Shown here in pieces: positions 6,628 through 13,980 of a stretch of 18,686 bases of DNA. Origin of the DNA: an uncultured Gammaproteobacteria bacterium (GTDB taxonomy: Bacteria; Pseudomonadota; Gammaproteobacteria; Pseudomonadales; Azotimanducaceae_A); contig CAJWZG010000026.1 of assembly GCA_913049565.1 (NCBI GenBank), forward strand, positions 1 through 18,686, given 5' to 3'. Made by a program: the position numbers and the translations under genes. Every line of letters begins with the position of its first letter. Position 1 is the first letter of the stretch. The notes beneath the pieces were generated by a model. It was not told where the DNA came from, did not search any database, and was given only the letters and a program-made list of their open reading frames with translations.

Positions 6628-7107
6628 TCATCTACCGGCGCTGGGCTGCTGCATGTAGTTTCTAACCAGCTCATCGATTACCGGTTGTGACAAAGACAAT
6701 TTCGTCTCGTAGGTTTCTTCACCTATGGGCGTAATGCTGACCACTCGGGCGCCGTAGATCACGCCTTCAACCCGGCTCTTGAGATGATCTTCGGTAACTG
6801 ACATATCTGTCATCGTCCCAGTCGCGTTTACGTACTGACCATATACTTGCTCGGCTAGTGCACGATACGCGTCGAGTTTACTGGCCTTGATCGCCATCAG
6901 ACGCTGCTGCGCAGGAGTATCGCCACGCTGAGAAGCGATAACGGCATAGCCTGAGGCCACTAACCCATCCGCCTCTGAAACGGGATACAACGATTGCGTC
7001 CGCTGCTCAGCGGCGCAGCCCGCCATCAACAGCACAGCGCATAACGCGGAAAATGCCACTTGGGCCAATCTCGCACGGTTCGGAGTCATATTTTCGTTAT
7101 AGCGCAT
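6628..7107 (-). CDS. flgP: FlgP, outer-membrane flagellar lipoprotein (LPP20 family)
   Basis: FlgP is an outer-membrane lipoprotein that forms part of the H-ring or basal disc at the base of polar flagella. The 159-residue product has a lipoprotein signal (LCAVLLMAGC, lipobox M-A-G-C). The LPP20-type core follows, with the typical 'LMAIKASKLDAYRALAEQVY' block and 'VIYGARVVSITPIGEETYETKLSL' towards the C-terminus. The start is decided by the ribosome site: AAGGAA lies 9 nt before ATG 7107, while a GTG at 7116 overlaps that site. It is the first gene of the operon flgP-flgT-LysM-fliK-flhX. Confidence 0.85.
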   Translation of the reverse strand: MRYNENMTPNRARLAQVAFSALCAVLLMAGCAAEQRTQSLYPVSEADGLVASGYAVIASQRGDTPAQQRLMAIKASKLDAYRALAEQVYGQYVNATGTMTDMSVTEDHLKSRVEGVIYGARVVSITPIGEETYETKLSLSQPVIDELVRNYMQQPSAGR

Positions 7108-7210
7108 GAGTAACACTTCCTTTTCACCGTTGCTTTTTCCCTATGTTGTAACCATCGGCAGACCAGCGCATTTCTTGAATTGCGGCTATTTGCTGCCGGG
7201 TTTCTTTTTT

Positions 7211-7226
7211 AGGCATGGTTTGTGCA
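7211..7226 (+). promoter_or_regulatory. Putative sigma-54 promoter for flhA operon
   Basis: AGGCATG-GTTT-GTGCA keeps GG and GC at the correct 10-nt spacing and matches 12 of the 12 defined positions except three (first T, C at position 6, first T of TTGC). Predicted start is near 7237, 75 nt before flhA. Sigma-54 control of flhA is usual in polar-flagellate gammaproteobacteria. Confidence 0.5.
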
Positions 7227-7233
7227 GCCACCT

Positions 7234-7249
7234 TGCAAACGGGGCGCCT
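7234..7249 (-). promoter_or_regulatory. Putative sigma-54 promoter for flgP operon
   Basis: On the minus strand AGGCGCC-CCGT-TTGCA has a perfect -12 half (TTGCA), the -24 GGC, and 10 nt between GG and GC. Predicted start is near 7223, about 115 nt before flgP. It faces the proposed flhA promoter at 7211-7226. Confidence 0.42.
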
Positions 7250-7311
7250 CTCACTGGAGTGGCGGCCTTTTCGACACTTTTTGCGTGAAAAGCAGGGTTA
7301 GATAAAGTTCC

Positions 7312-9453
7312 ATGGCCACTTCAGCACTAAATCTGTCAGAACTCCGACAATTGACGGCAGCCATGCCGTGGTCGTCGCTGGCCATGCCTGCGGCGGTCAT
7401 CGTTATTTTAACGATGCTGATCCTGCCACTGCCGCCGGTGATGCTGGATTTCTTTTTCACGCTCAACATTCTTTTGGCTTTGTTAATCATCATGGTCGCT
7501 CTGAATACAGCAGAGACTCTCCATTTCTCGTCATTTCCGACCATTATTCTTTTCGCAACAATGCTTCGTTTGGGGCTAAACGTTGCCTCGACTCGAGTTG
7601 TTTTGCTTGAAGGCCACCAAGGCGGCGATTCTGCGGGCAAAGTTATCGCCGCTTTTGGCGAGTTCGTCATCGGTGGTAATTACGTCGTTGGTTTTATCGT
7701 CTTCGCTATTTTGATGATTATCAATTTTATCGTCATCACTAAGGGTGCCGGACGAGTCTCTGAAGTTATTGCGCGATTTACGTTGGATGCCTTGCCGGGC
7801 AAGCAGATGGCCATCGATGCAGATCTAAACGCAGGCGTAATCGACCAAGAGACCGCTAAACTCCGCCGTGCTCAAGTTGCCCAGGAATCAGACTTCTTCG
7901 GCTCAATGGACGGCGCGTCTAAGTTTGTGCGCGGTGACGCTGTCGCCGGTTTACTAATCTTATTGATTAACCTCGTCGGTGGATTACTCATTGGTTTGTT
8001 CCAGTACGATATGAGTATCTCAGACGCTGCGCGGGCCTACATTCTTTTAACGATCGGTGACGGGCTAGTTGCGCAGCTTCCAGCGCTTATTTTATCGCTT
8101 GCCACCGCTATCATCGTTACGCGCGTTACCACCTCTGAATCGACCCCTGACCAAGCCAGTAAACAACTTGCCAACCCTCTCGCGTTTTACATCGCCGGCA
8201 GCATATTGACTCTCATGGGCATGGTGCCCGGTATGCCAAATATGATTTTCTTACTGTTAGGTGCTACCGCTTTAGGCTTGGGCTATTACATACAGCAGAG
8301 CTTCTCGGGTGGATCTCTTGCCGGGCCGCAAGGCGCCCCGGATCCTAGACCTGAAGCTGCCACAGAACCCGAGGATCCCAATCTGCTTGAGCTTGGATGG
8401 GACGATGCCGGGCAGGTAGATGTCATCAGCCTGGAACTGGGCTACGGCTTAATTCCAATGGTCGACGCAGATACCGGAGGACGCTTACTTAATCGCCTAA
8501 AAGGAATTCGCAAAAAGCTCTCTGCTGAGATGGGCTTTCTTCTGCCCTCGATACGCATTCGGGACAATTTAGACAGCGCACCTGACGCGTATCAGATTGT
8601 CATTAACGGCTCTGTGCGCGGTGTCGGTAACATCTCAAGTGGCAAAGAAATGGCCATTAATCCCGGTAACGTGCTCAGTGAAATTGCTGGCGAACCAGGC
8701 AAAGATCCTGCTTTTGGTCTGGAAGCAGTGTGGATAGAGCCTGGCGAGCGGGAATATGCTCAAGCCGTCGGCTATACCGTTGTAGATGCCAGCACGGTTA
8801 TCGCAACGCATCTTAACAGTGTGATTAAAAATAACGCCGACGAGCTCATGACCTACGATGTTGCTCAACAGCTGATTGATAAAATTGCAGAAACTTCGCC
8901 CAAACTCGTAGAAGACTTTATTCCTGAAAAGTTAACGCTCGGTACAGTGGTTCGCGTCTTGCAAAGCTTACTTAGAGAGCGCGTGCCGCTTCGCGATATG
9001 CGAACTATCTTAGAAACCTTGGCCGAGGAGTCTGGCCGAACTCAGGATGCCGGCCAGTTAAGCGCCCTAGTTCGACCCAAGCTCGCTCGCCTAATTGTGC
9101 AAGACATTATTGACCCTGATGAAACATTGGCGGTTATGACACTGGACCCAACTTTGGAGCAACTGCTCACAGACCTAGTATCAAGAGCCAACAGTTATGA
9201 CGAGATCGCTTTGGAGCCAACGCTTGCTGAGAGCTTCTTCGCTTCAATCCGGTCAACTATTGAAGAATTAGAACAACAAGACCTGCCAGCTGTGTTAGTC
9301 GTATCGCCTATTTTACGACCTTGGCTGGCACGCTTACTCCGCCGCAGCACGAAAGATTTAACCGTGCTGTGCTACACAGAAATTCCCGATGACCAACCCA
9401 TCAGCGTTGTATCGTCGATCGAAGTTAACGAACGTGAGGAAGAACAGACATAA
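7312..9453 (+). CDS. flhA: FlhA, flagellar type III export gate protein
   Basis: FlhA is the large inner-membrane subunit of the flagellar export gate; its cytoplasmic ring receives chaperone-substrate complexes. The 713-residue length is normal (about 690-710). The N-terminal half carries about eight hydrophobic segments (roughly 22-325). Among them are LPLPPVMLDFFFTLNILLAL and, between segments, the FHIPEP signature region (about 145-200: GRVSEVIARFTLDALPGKQM, then IDADLNAG). A Pro/Glu-rich linker (about 328-358) leads to the conserved cytoplasmic domain with 'LELGYGLIPMVD', VVDASTVIATHL and an acidic C-terminal tail. It opens the flhA-flhF-flhG-fliA operon; flhF starts 18 bp after its stop. 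Confidence 0.97.
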   Translation: MATSALNLSELRQLTAAMPWSSLAMPAAVIVILTMLILPLPPVMLDFFFTLNILLALLIIMVALNTAETLHFSSFPTIILFATMLRLGLNVASTRVVLLEGHQGGDSAGKVIAAFGEFVIGGNYVVGFIVFAILMIINFIVITKGAGRVSEVIARFTLDALPGKQMAIDADLNAGVIDQETAKLRRAQVAQESDFFGSMDGASKFVRGDAVAGLLILLINLVGGLLIGLFQYDMSISDAARAYILLTIGDGLVAQLPALILSLATAIIVTRVTTSESTPDQASKQLANPLAFYIAGSILTLMGMVPGMPNMIFLLLGATALGLGYYIQQSFSGGSLAGPQGAPDPRPEAATEPEDPNLLELGWDDAGQVDVISLELGYGLIPMVDADTGGRLLNRLKGIRKKLSAEMGFLLPSIRIRDNLDSAPDAYQIVINGSVRGVGNISSGKEMAINPGNVLSEIAGEPGKDPAFGLEAVWIEPGEREYAQAVGYTVVDASTVIATHLNSVIKNNADELMTYDVAQQLIDKIAETSPKLVEDFIPEKLTLGTVVRVLQSLLRERVPLRDMRTILETLAEESGRTQDAGQLSALVRPKLARLIVQDIIDPDETLAVMTLDPTLEQLLTDLVSRANSYDEIALEPTLAESFFASIRSTIEELEQQDLPAVLVVSPILRPWLARLLRRSTKDLTVLCYTEIPDDQPISVVSSIEVNEREEEQT

Positions 9454-9471
9454 CGTCTGCTGAGAATAGCT

Positions 9472-10734
9472 ATGGAACTAAAACGATTTATCGGTATCGA
9501 CAGCAAAGCCACGATGGATCAGGTGCGCGCAGAATACGGTGACGACGCTCTGATCATCTCAACCAACAAGGTTGGCAATAAGACCGAAATGATCTGCGCT
9601 GTTGAGGAGCAAAAACGCAACAACAGCACGAAACCATCAGACGCTGAAATGACCAAAGAGCAGATAGACATTAGTGAGGCGACGTCTACGGTCGCATCTT
9701 TGTTGAATCGAGTCGCCGCAGACAATGTCTCAACGAACGCACTCCCTCGCGCCAAGTCGGATGAACGAATCGCGCAAGCATTCGGTAGAGAGTTTGATAG
9801 TGCCTTAAGCATCGATCCTGCCACTGCCGGAGCAGAGGAACCCTTTAAGGCGCCGGCGCCAAAAGCAAAGACCGATCCGGCAATGGCTCAATCGCCTGCG
9901 TTCCCGCCTGAAAGCCGCGACATGCAGGCCATGATGAAGGCTATTCAAGAGGACTTAGCGCGCCTCAGATCGCAGCTTGAATCCCAAGCGGCCGCCGAGT
10001 CGCCACTGCGTAAAGCGCAGCTAGCCATGGCTTCCATAAAGCAGCAGACGAAGGGATCTATGGGAGATAGGGGTGTGCTTATTGCGGAGCAAGTCGAAAC
10101 CCTAATCTGCGAACCATTGTTAACGCAGAAGGATTGGGCTGGGGTGCACGCTTTTGTTGGCTATCCCGGTTCGGGCAAAACTACGGCAGTTGCCAGCCTT
10201 GTAGAGCAACAACTACAACAGCTTCCTACCTCTAGCTTAGTGGTGATATCACTGCAAATGGACACTCAGCCTTATCGCAATCCGCTCAACAAGCCGGCAA
10301 AAGTGGATGACAACGGCTTAGCGGCGTTTTGTCAGAACATCGGTGTGGCGTTTTTGCAGACCAGTAGCCTGACCCAGCTAGGTCAGTTGATTGAGCGATA
10401 CCGCTCTAATCATCAAATTTTGATAGACACTCATGCCTCATTGCTCGACGACCCCGTAGCCTTGGTTTCGCTGGTTACAGACAACGAGCTTTTACCTCAC
10501 CTTTGCCTTGCCGCGGATAGTGCTCCAAGTGTTATAGAGCCATTGCACTCGACATTGCCTTGGATCATGTCGTCAACACTGATAACGCGGTTTGACCTAG
10601 CCAAGGATTTGAATTCTTTGTTGATCGCCCTTGATAACGTTAACGCACGAGTTTCCGGCGTTAACGGCCATATCATTGACGAACCCATTTCAGATTCGGA
10701 AAAAGCTAATTCGGCCAATACGTTAGAAGAATAA
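9472..10734 (+). CDS. flhF: FlhF, SRP-type GTPase homologue with degenerate GTPase motifs
   Basis: FlhF is an SRP-family GTPase that marks the pole where the flagellum is built. The 420-residue product begins with the characteristic FlhF N-terminus (MELKRFIGIDSKATMDQVR, then YGDDALIIS), followed by a disordered linker (about 50-150) and a helical N-domain (about 150-220). The P-loop GYPGSGKTT (230-238) is intact. Later motifs are not: the DTYRxGA region reads D-T-Q-P-Y-R-N (264-270), the DTAGR motif reads D-T-H-A-S (319-323), and TKLD reads T-R-F-D (372-375). Position between flhA and flhG makes the identity secure. The protein may bind nucleotide weakly or hydrolyse it poorly; that is inference. 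Confidence 0.9.
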   Translation: MELKRFIGIDSKATMDQVRAEYGDDALIISTNKVGNKTEMICAVEEQKRNNSTKPSDAEMTKEQIDISEATSTVASLLNRVAADNVSTNALPRAKSDERIAQAFGREFDSALSIDPATAGAEEPFKAPAPKAKTDPAMAQSPAFPPESRDMQAMMKAIQEDLARLRSQLESQAAAESPLRKAQLAMASIKQQTKGSMGDRGVLIAEQVETLICEPLLTQKDWAGVHAFVGYPGSGKTTAVASLVEQQLQQLPTSSLVVISLQMDTQPYRNPLNKPAKVDDNGLAAFCQNIGVAFLQTSSLTQLGQLIERYRSNHQILIDTHASLLDDPVALVSLVTDNELLPHLCLAADSAPSVIEPLHSTLPWIMSSTLITRFDLAKDLNSLLIALDNVNARVSGVNGHIIDEPISDSEKANSANTLEE

Positions 10735-10776
10735 GCTATATACTTGACGTGAACAGACGGTGATACTTTTACCCCT

Positions 10777-11574
10777 ATGTCTCAGCCCCAAATCTCAACC
10801 AGCATAATTGGCATTGCCAGCGGAAAAGGCGGCGTTGGCAAATCGACTGTTGCCGTAAATCTTGCGCTGGCTTTATGCACTCAGGGCCTAAGAGTTGGCC
10901 TGCTCGATGCAGATCTAGGGCTGGCAAATTCACAAATCTTATTGGGTGTAAACGCTCCGCTGAACGTGGGTCACGTGTTCGATGGGCAAAAGACCGTTTT
11001 AGAAGTGACTGTTGAAACGCCTCAGGGGCTGCTGCTGATTCCGGGAGCATCGGGCAACCAATCGCTGGCCAACATCACTTCAATTCAAGCAACTTCATTA
11101 ATCGACCAAATTTTACAAACTTATACCGACCTAGACGTGTTGTTGATAGATTCTGCAGCGGGGTTGTCCAGCGCAAATATGAGTTTTCTAGACGGGTGTT
11201 CTATAAGACTGCTTGTTATGCAAGATGAACCAGCGTCGATCGCCGATGCTTATGGCCTGATCAAACTCGAAAGCCGCAAAGATCGCATGAAGAGTCTCTA
11301 CTTGGTACCTAACCGGGTAGCGTCAGAGCAATCTGGAAAGGCCCTGTTTGATCGGATGAACGTGGTGTGCATGAAGTTTTTAGAGGAGCCTATCGGTTAC
11401 CTTGCCAGTGTCTTACAGGACGAAATGTTCGCCCAGGTAACGCGCAAGAGAGAAACGGTTATAGAACATTATCCTAGCAGCAACGCTGCCCGAAATTTTA
11501 TGCAGATATCTCGCGCACTGTCGGACTTGATTGGCCAAAACACTCCCTCTCATGACATGCAAGAGAAGGCTTGA
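10777..11574 (+). CDS. flhG: FlhG (FleN), MinD-like ATPase controlling flagellar number
   Basis: FlhG is a MinD/ParA-type ATPase that restricts flagellar number, acting with FlhF and on the sigma-54 activator FlrA/FleQ. The 265-residue protein shows a deviant Walker [10 protein letters not shown] (16-24, both Lys present), switch I region [10 protein letters not shown] (42-51) and Walker B VLLID (D125) followed by SAAG. Near the end, '[18 protein letters not shown]' is typical. It begins only nine residues before the first strand, and a stop at 10750-10752 with no start codon after it rules out a longer N-terminus. It ends soon after 'ALSDLIG', without the usual C-terminal amphipathic segment. 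fliA follows 2 bp after its stop. Confidence 0.92.
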   Translation: MSQPQISTSIIGIASGKGGVGKSTVAVNLALALCTQGLRVGLLDADLGLANSQILLGVNAPLNVGHVFDGQKTVLEVTVETPQGLLLIPGASGNQSLANITSIQATSLIDQILQTYTDLDVLLIDSAAGLSSANMSFLDGCSIRLLVMQDEPASIADAYGLIKLESRKDRMKSLYLVPNRVASEQSGKALFDRMNVVCMKFLEEPIGYLASVLQDEMFAQVTRKRETVIEHYPSSNAARNFMQISRALSDLIGQNTPSHDMQEKA

Positions 11575-11576
11575 TA

Positions 11577-12275
11577 ATGGCCAGTATTGACGCATACGAA
11601 GAACAGCGAGACGCCTCCGGCGTATCGATTGGGCAACATTACACTTTGGTAAAGCGAATCGCTTTCCACCTGCGTACTCGCCTCCCAGCGACCATCGCCA
11701 CTGACGACCTTATACAGGCCGGCATGGAGGGCTTGATTCATGCCCAACGCGCTTTCGAACCTTCTCGCGGCATCGACTTTGAGATGTTTGCTAAAACACG
11801 CATTAGAGGCGCCATGCTCGATGAAGTTCGGCGCATTTCCTATTCAACGCGTTCGGCAATCACCTTAAAGCGTGAACAAGACCAAGCGATTTCAGCGCTC
11901 AGTAAAGAATACGGCCGAGCCCCAAAGAGTGCCGAGATTGCCAATCACCTTGGCAAGAACATCGCAACTTACGAAAAGGAACGGCTAATTGCTGAAGGGG
12001 TAGATATCGTCAGTTCCGACGCGATGCCTACCAACTTCGAGGAAGCCAGTGAGCTAGAGGAGGGTCCAGATCAGTCGCTTGAACGAGAACAGCTTGTGAC
12101 CGCACTAGCGGAAGCGATCGAGTTGCTGCCCGAGCGAGCAAGAATTGTGCTGGCCTTATATTACCAAGAGGAAATGAACCTTAAGGAAATCGGTGCCATC
12201 TTAGACGTCAGCGAGTCTCGGGTAAGCCAAATCATCTCTGAGACAGCAGGGAAACTTCGGGGGCTGATGAGTTGA
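11577..12275 (+). CDS. fliA: FliA, flagellar sigma factor sigma-28
   Basis: FliA directs RNA polymerase to late flagellar genes and is held by FlgM. The 232-residue product has region 2 (about 18-80: LVKRIAFHLRTRLPATIATD, then DLIQAGMEGLIHA and FAKTRIRGAMLDEVR), region 3 (about 90-150) and region 4 (about 180-232), whose helix-turn-helix reads LKEIGAILDVSESRVSQI. ATG 11577 is preceded at 7 nt by AAGG and lies 2 bp after the flhG stop, so it is translationally coupled. An in-frame TTG at 11571 overlaps flhG and is less likely. After region 2 the usual D-W-x-P-R-S stretch reads S-Y-S-T-R-S. Confidence 0.95.
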   Translation: MASIDAYEEQRDASGVSIGQHYTLVKRIAFHLRTRLPATIATDDLIQAGMEGLIHAQRAFEPSRGIDFEMFAKTRIRGAMLDEVRRISYSTRSAITLKREQDQAISALSKEYGRAPKSAEIANHLGKNIATYEKERLIAEGVDIVSSDAMPTNFEEASELEEGPDQSLEREQLVTALAEAIELLPERARIVLALYYQEEMNLKEIGAILDVSESRVSQIISETAGKLRGLMS

Positions 12276-12339
12276 GTTATGACCCCGTTAAATTTGTCTA
12301 ACATGGTTGTATTGCACCACGACGGAGAGGGGTGACGAC

Positions 12340-12861
12340 ATGGGTTTTTTCAAAGGAATGAAAAACACTAAGGAACGGCAAAAAGCCAAGTCGTTCTATG
12401 AAAGCGCTGCTGCCTTACCTCAAGGAACGCGAGATACTCGCAAACTCAAATCTGTTCTGGGCAACAGGACCCAAGCCTTCATCGATATGACATTCATCGA
12501 CGGCGCGAAGCGAACGGAAGCCTATATCGACGCTGTAGCCGCCAGCAATGCTAGCGGCGGCAAACCACCCGCTAAACCGACGGCACCTTGCTACCGAGAA
12601 GTGAAAACCGTCGGCGGCGCTGTATGGGTCTATCTTCCACAATCCTATTGCGACCAATACTTCGTCCTGGGCTCCAAATATCAGCAAAGTCTTATTACGC
12701 CGGCCGCGTTGCTTGACGTATCGGCCACACTAGCCCGAGAGATAACGGAATCTCTGTCACTAGATCACCCTCTTATGCCGCTAGGATTTTTGACCAGCGA
12801 AACAGATAGCTCAGAAAGTAGTGAGGATGAAGAAACCCAAGATGGTGACCCTGCAACTTAG
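12340..12861 (+). CDS. Uncharacterised 173-residue protein following fliA
   Basis: I do not recognise a family. The ATG at 12340 has a strong Shine-Dalgarno GGAGAGG (12324-12330), which argues for a real, well-translated gene; an in-frame TTG at 12307 lacks one. The N-terminus is basic and charged (MGFFKGMKNTKERQKAKSFY). The middle (about 80-135) is the most structured-looking part, with APCYREVKTVGGAVWVYLPQ, a second Cys (C112) and 'DQYFVLGSKYQQSLITPAALLDV'. The last ~20 residues are strongly acidic (SSESSEDEE). No signal peptide or membrane segment is visible, so it is probably cytoplasmic. It follows fliA by 64 bp on the same strand with no terminator visible, so it may be co-transcribed with the flagellar operon. 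Confidence 0.75.
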   Translation: MGFFKGMKNTKERQKAKSFYESAAALPQGTRDTRKLKSVLGNRTQAFIDMTFIDGAKRTEAYIDAVAASNASGGKPPAKPTAPCYREVKTVGGAVWVYLPQSYCDQYFVLGSKYQQSLITPAALLDVSATLAREITESLSLDHPLMPLGFLTSETDSSESSEDEETQDGDPAT

Positions 12862-13889
12862 ATATCTGGTGCACCTAGGTCTAGCCGCAGGGCTTGCATC
12901 AGCATTGACGCAGACAACGACCTAATCTTCCAGTAGCCGCTTCACGCCCAAAAACCTTGAAATTCTGGATCATTGGCCTGCAAAGCCCGTCCTCTTATGG
13001 AACTTGTCGTCGTGTTCTGCAGAGGAAACCCGCGCACCGATTTATGCCGCATTATTTGCATAACTTGATTGAAAATCTCTCGTGCAGGTCGACCAGAGAA
13101 CCCACGAGTAAACTCCGTGGCCCGAGGTGGTTTATCCAACAATAAAGCGTGATGGCTTTGCGGTGTGCCCGCTTCATCGCAGCAGAGAAAAGCAGTTCCA
13201 AGCTGACACGCTGCGGCCCCAGCGGAGATCATTCGACGAATGTCCTGCCCATTCATCAAGCCTCCTGCAGCAACAATGGGAGGATTGGTGCGGTTGCGTA
13301 TCGCAGGAATCAACTTGGCAGTAGCCAACTGGGTGTCAGCGGCATCAGCGTCAAAGCAACCCCTGTGACCCCCGGCTTCCCATCCCTGCGCAACCACAAA
13401 GTCTGCCCCGGCGGCCTCAATGCGTTGTGCTTCTGCCGGGCAAGTTGCAGTGATGCCTACAGCAATGTCCCGTAAGTGAGCTTCCTCGATAATGCACACA
13501 TCAGGTATACCAAAGTGAAAAGTGAGCATCGCCGGTCGATGATCCCACACTCCCTCAAGCTGATGCGCGAGGACGGGCGCGTATGGCTACACAATCGGAT
13601 TAGCGGCTCTTCGTATGTGAGCTGGTAGAGCGTCAAGGGCGGCGGCCACTTGTTCGGGTTGGGGCGTCAGCACCTCAGGAAACACAAAGAAGTTGGCGTT
13701 GATTGGTCCGGAAGTTAACTTTGCTGATGTGCCGAGGGCTGTATCAACATCGGCACCAGACATGTAGGCAAACCCAAAGCTTCCGACACCGCCGGCATTT
13801 GCAACAGCGGCAACCAATTCAGGTGTATTGAAGCCACCAGCCTTGGGAGCCAACATAACGGGGATATCTAGGGCAGAAAAGTTAAACAT
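12858..13889 (-). pseudogene. Nitronate monooxygenase pseudogene with two in-frame stops
   Basis: Nitronate monooxygenases are FMN enzymes that oxidise alkyl nitronates. One continuous frame of 343 codons runs from ATG 13889 to TAA 12860-12858. It is broken only by TAG at 13589-13587 (after ...AANPIV, before PYAPVLAHQLEGV) and TGA at 12944-12942 (after ...FQGFWA, before SGYWKIRSLSASMLMQALRL). Recognisable family blocks are APKAGGFNTPELVAAVANAG with GGVGSFGFAYMS (N-terminal FMN region), LTFHFGIPD, VVAQGWEAGGHRG (holding the active-site-region His), and PPIVAAGGLMNGQDIRR with GTAFL. The two internal open pieces (13889-13587 and 13550-12942) may be annotated separately, but neither alone makes a full barrel. 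The terminal stop overlaps the stop of the convergent 173-residue gene. Confidence 0.85.
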
Positions 13890-13926
13890 CGATGCGCAAG
13901 GCTTCTCTTACCTATGTGCCGCGACG

Positions 13927-13964
13927 CACCTAGATAAAAGCTGGAATTTGGTCGAATCTAGGTG
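13927..13964. repeat. Inverted repeat between glmS and the pseudogene
   Basis: CACCTAGAT (13927-13935) and ATCTAGGTG (13956-13964) are perfect 9-bp inverted arms around a 20-nt loop, 17 bp downstream of the glmS stop. The position suits a glmS transcript end or a protein site upstream of the pseudogene. There is no T-tract, so an intrinsic terminator is not convincing. Confidence 0.45.
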
Positions 13965-13980
13965 TCAATAGACGCTTGCG

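Noticed and set aside
7251..7670. 139-codon minus-strand frame opposite the start of flhA
   Set aside because: It is a shadow of the flhA coding frame, with a low-complexity basic/Ser composition and no recognisable family.
10744..10770. TTGACG with a GATACT box between flhF and flhG as a sigma-70 promoter
   Set aside because: The spacer is only about 12-14 nt, too short for a working -35/-10 pair; flhG is most simply read from the flhA-flhF transcript.
12842..12925. 27-codon plus-strand frame with a hydrophobic stretch overlapping the end of the 173-residue gene
   Set aside because: It has no separate ribosome site and lies opposite the C-terminal codons of the nitronate monooxygenase relic, which explain the sequence better.
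12942..13589. Selenocysteine or pyrrolysine recoding of the two stops in the nitronate monooxygenase frame
   Set aside because: The stops are of two different types (TAG and TGA), and the TGA falls where a Gly is expected rather than at a redox site. I see no obvious stem-loop adjacent, and no other gene in the window uses internal stops.
12871..13933. GCACCTAG present at both 12871-12878 and 13926-13933, suggesting direct repeats from an insertion event
   Set aside because: Only 8 bp, and the first copy lies inside the relic's own coding frame; chance is adequate.
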